Positions 61,445 to 64,000 of a stretch of DNA of 64,000 nucleotides are shown one piece after another. The notes beneath the pieces are model-generated. The model worked only from the letters and a program-made list of their open reading frames with translations, made no database searches and was not told where the DNA came from. Source of the stretch: Solea solea (lineage: Eukaryota; Chordata; Actinopteri; Pleuronectiformes; Soleidae). The translations under genes were made by a program, and so were the position numbers. The stretch is from NCBI RefSeq assembly GCF_958295425.1, contig NC_081151.1:12570606-12634605 (forward strand). The letters run 5' to 3'. The number at the start of each line of letters is the position of its first letter. The stretch's first letter is position 1.

Positions 61445-61585
61445 CTTTTTCCTCTTCTATGCCCATGGGACCTTTATATCAAAACTCGACCTTGACCAGA
61501 TGCCTCTCCTGCCAAATCACACATCCACTGCTATAAGACTCATTACATTTTGGGAAAAATCTCCAATCCTGGCGTCCTTCACAGG

Positions 61586-61659
61586 GTTTCCGTAGTTTAG
61601 TGGTCATCACGTTCGCTTCACACGCGAAAGGTCCTCGATTCAAAAACCGAGCGGAAACA
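61586..61659 (+). tRNA. tRNA-Val(CAC), array 3, degenerate (74 nt)
   Basis: T arm CGATTCAAAAACCG has one extra base and a broken B box; A box TAGTTTAGTGG. Confidence 0.75.
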
Positions 61660-62072
61660 AGTTTGCTTCCACAGCGATTCACTAAAGCCTGATTAATATT
61701 TGATCAATACAGCTGCTGCTGAGAAACATAGCTCAAGACCCTCGTCTCATTGAGATGGGCAATACGACCAAGAAGAGAGCCTTCCGAAGCTTTCCTGTCA
61801 GCCAGAATAGTTGGGGTCAACGCAAGTCAGACACCAACAGTCTGGAGACAGATCAACGCAACACAGTTGTGCTCCAGCTGACAATTCAATAGAACTATCA
61901 CACTCAGTAGATACTCATAAAGTCTGCACCCCAAGTGGACCATTTGTCAAGGTAGTGTTCAAAAGCAAACTTTCAAAGTCTCCGTTTTGCTCCCTCCTGT
62001 CAAAGCACACATCTATTGCTGTCAGGCTCGTTGTATTTTGGGAAACTCTCCAATCCCAGTTGACTCGTAAGG

Positions 62073-62145
62073 GTTTCCGTAGTGTAGTGGTCATCACGTT
62101 CGCCTAACACGCGAAAGGTCCTCGGCTCGAAACCGAGCGGAAACA
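62073..62145 (+). tRNA. tRNA-Val(AAC), array 3
   Basis: Stems intact; C54. Confidence 0.87.
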
Positions 62146-62675
62146 GCGTCGCTTTTAACGTCTCCATGGGGTGGGGCAAAAACATCTGCTCACCCTTGCC
62201 TTGATCAACCAAAAAAAAGGACTGAGAAACATTGTACTTAAGTGTCAAACCATTGTGGTACGAGTCAGTAAATTAGCTTCTCAGGTCCTCTGGCTGTTGC
62301 ACTTTACAAACTGGAGACCACAGTCTGTCATGGTCAGTTGACGTGACTCATCCCATCCTTGCTGAAAGACCAGAGTAAGGGCATTTGTCTTCCCAAGGCC
62401 ATGACTTTGCGGGGGCAACCTGTCCTCATCTGAAGGTTCCTGTTGGAGATGGCCTGATGGAGCCTTTCCGAATGTAACGTTCATCTTTCCTGGGAAGAGA
62501 TGTATGGTCTTCTTCATTATCTGAGTGAAGACCCCCTGGGGTAGGTATTCACCTCGACACGGGGTTCACTCTGAATGAGTGCATCTCGTGCAATGTCAGA
62601 CTGTTGGCTGGCAGCAAAAGTAGACAGACCGGGCCCCGCAATTTGTGACCATGGCCACGAAAGGGCTGGCCGCAG

Positions 62676-62747
62676 TCCTCGTTAGTATAGTGGACAGTAT
62701 CTCTGCCTGTCACGCGGAAGACCGGGGTTCGATTCCCCGACGGGGAG
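62676..62747 (+). tRNA. tRNA-Asp(GTC), array 3
   Basis: TCTGC in the anticodon stem gives one T-G wobble pair; otherwise consensus. Confidence 0.9.
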
Positions 62748-62888
62748 CTTTTTCCTCTTCTATGCCCATGGGACCTTTATATCAAAACTCGACCTTGACC
62801 AGATGCCTCTCCTGCCAAATCACACATCCACTGCTATAAGACTCATTACATTTTGGGAAAAATCTCCAATCCTGGCGTCCTTCACAGG

Positions 62889-62962
62889 GTTTCCGTAGTT
62901 TAGTGGTCATCACGTTCGCTTCACACGCGAAAGGTCCTCGATTCAAAAACCGAGCGGAAACA
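62889..62962 (+). tRNA. tRNA-Val(CAC), array 3, degenerate (74 nt)
   Basis: Same extra base and broken B box as at 61586, so the damage was copied with the unit. Confidence 0.75.
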
Positions 62963-63375
62963 AGTTTGCTTCCACAGCGATTCACTAAAGCCTGATTAAT
63001 ATTTGATCAATACAGCTGCTGCTGAGAAACATAGCTCAAGACCCTCGTCTCATTGAGATGGGCAATACGACCAAGAAGAGAGCCTTCCGAAGCTTTCCTG
63101 TCAGCCAGAATAGTTGGGGTCAACGCAAGTCAGACACCAACAGTCTGGAGACAGATCAACGCAACACAGTTGTGCTCCAGCTGACAATTCAATAGAACTA
63201 TCACACTCAGTAGATACTCATAAAGTCTGCACCCCAAGTGGACCGTTTGTCAAGGTAGTGTTCAAAAGCAAACTTTCAAAGTATCCATTTTGCTCCCTCC
63301 TGTCAACGCACACATCTATTGCTGTCAGGCTTGTTGTATTTTGGGAAACTCTCCAATCTCAGTTGGCTCGTAAGG

Positions 63376-63448
63376 GTTTCCGCAGTGTAGTGGTCATCAC
63401 GCTCGCCTAACACGCGAAAGGTCCTCGCCTCGAAACCGAGCGGAAACA
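63376..63448 (+). tRNA. tRNA-Val(AAC), array 3, degenerate
   Basis: Changes in the D arm (CGCAGTG), anticodon stem (GCTCGCC) and T stem (CTCGC), plus C54. Confidence 0.75.
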
Positions 63449-63978
63449 GCGTCGCTTTTAACGTCTCCATGGGGTGGGGGAAAAACATTTGCTCACCCTT
63501 GCCTTGATCAACAAAAAAAAAGGACTGAGAAACATTGTACTTAAGTGTCAAACCATTGTGGTACGAGTCAGTAAATTAGCTTCTCAGGTCCTCTGGCTGT
63601 TGCACTATACAAACTGGAGACCACAGTCTGTCATGGTCAGTTGACCTGACTCATCCCATCCTTGCTGAAAGACCAGAGTAAGGGCATTTGTCTTCCCAAG
63701 GCCATGACTTTGCGGGGGCAACCTGTCCTCATCTGAAGGTTCCTGTTGGAGATGGCCTGATGGAGCCTTTCCGAATGTAACTTTCATCTTTCCTGGGAAG
63801 AGATGTATGGTCTTCTTCATTATCTGAGTGAAGACCCCCTGGGGTAGGTATTCACCTCGACACGGGGTTCACTCTGAATGAGTGCATCTCTTGCAATGTC
63901 AGACTGTTGGCTGGCAGCAAAAGTAGACAGACCGGGCCCCACAATTTGACACCATGGCCACGAAAGGGGTGGCCGCAG

Positions 63979-64000
63979 TCCTCGTTAGTATAGTGGACAG
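63979..64000 (+). tRNA. tRNA-Asp(GTC), cut by the window end
   Basis: First 22 nt (TCCTCGTTAGTATAGTGG...) of another consensus copy. Confidence 0.85.

Larger units (their letters stand above)
59385..64000 (+). repeat. tRNA array 3 (runs off the window)
   Basis: Begins inside a unit at CTCCCTCCTGTCAAAG, just upstream (on the minus strand) of odc1 exon 8. It contains one partial, three complete and one cut unit. More of its tRNA genes are damaged than in arrays 1 and 2, suggesting it is older or less homogenised. Confidence 0.93.

Overview
The window is teleost fish nuclear DNA. Two vertebrate-type ornithine decarboxylase (ODC) genes have nine coding exons with GT-AG introns. The surroundings are decayed fish retroelements (Ty3/Gypsy, L2/CR1-like and other LINEs), hAT-type MITEs and many microsatellites. 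No bacterial or organellar features are present. The layout suggests a percomorph, but the species cannot be fixed from this sequence.

Layout. (1) 1-5630: a Gypsy pol fragment, a minus-strand two-exon fragment of an unidentified multicopy gene, and a degenerate LINE. (2) 5631-15480: tRNA array 1, about eight tandem units of ~1.3 kb, each with tRNA-Asp(GTC), tRNA-Val(CAC) and tRNA-Val(AAC) on the plus strand. (3) 15481-20950: retroelement debris. (4) 21040-26016: ODC paralogue 1. (5) 26040-32630: microsatellites, an LTR with an L2 insertion, a longer Gypsy copy, and second copies of the region-1 gene fragment and LINE. (6) 32836-41566: tRNA array 2. (7) 41567-48990: second copy of region 3. 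(8) 48998-53949: ODC paralogue 2. (9) 54000-58900: mostly unannotated, with the 3' UTR of a minus-strand gene at its right end. (10) 58929-59379: the last two coding exons of a canonical odc1 on the minus strand, abutting tRNA array 3 (59385 to the window end).

Regions 1-4 and 5-8 are two copies of one segmental duplication with a period of about 28 kb (Gypsy, gene fragment, LINE, tRNA array, debris, ODC). The duplication spread both an ODC paralogue and a tRNA array. I count 18 tRNA-Asp(GTC) plus one cut by the window edge, 18 tRNA-Val(CAC), and 17 tRNA-Val(AAC) plus one truncated; several of these are degenerate.

The ODC paralogues keep the PLP lysine (K69) and the catalytic Cys-Asp pair but lack the ornithine-binding aspartate (human D332) and the usual C-terminal tail. 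Paralogue 1 has also lost the phosphate-binding arginine (human R277). They may be decarboxylases with another substrate or antizyme-inhibitor-like decoys. The fragment at 58929-59379 has the canonical C-terminus and sits where array 3 begins. No functional link between the tRNA genes and the ODC genes is visible beyond their shared duplication.
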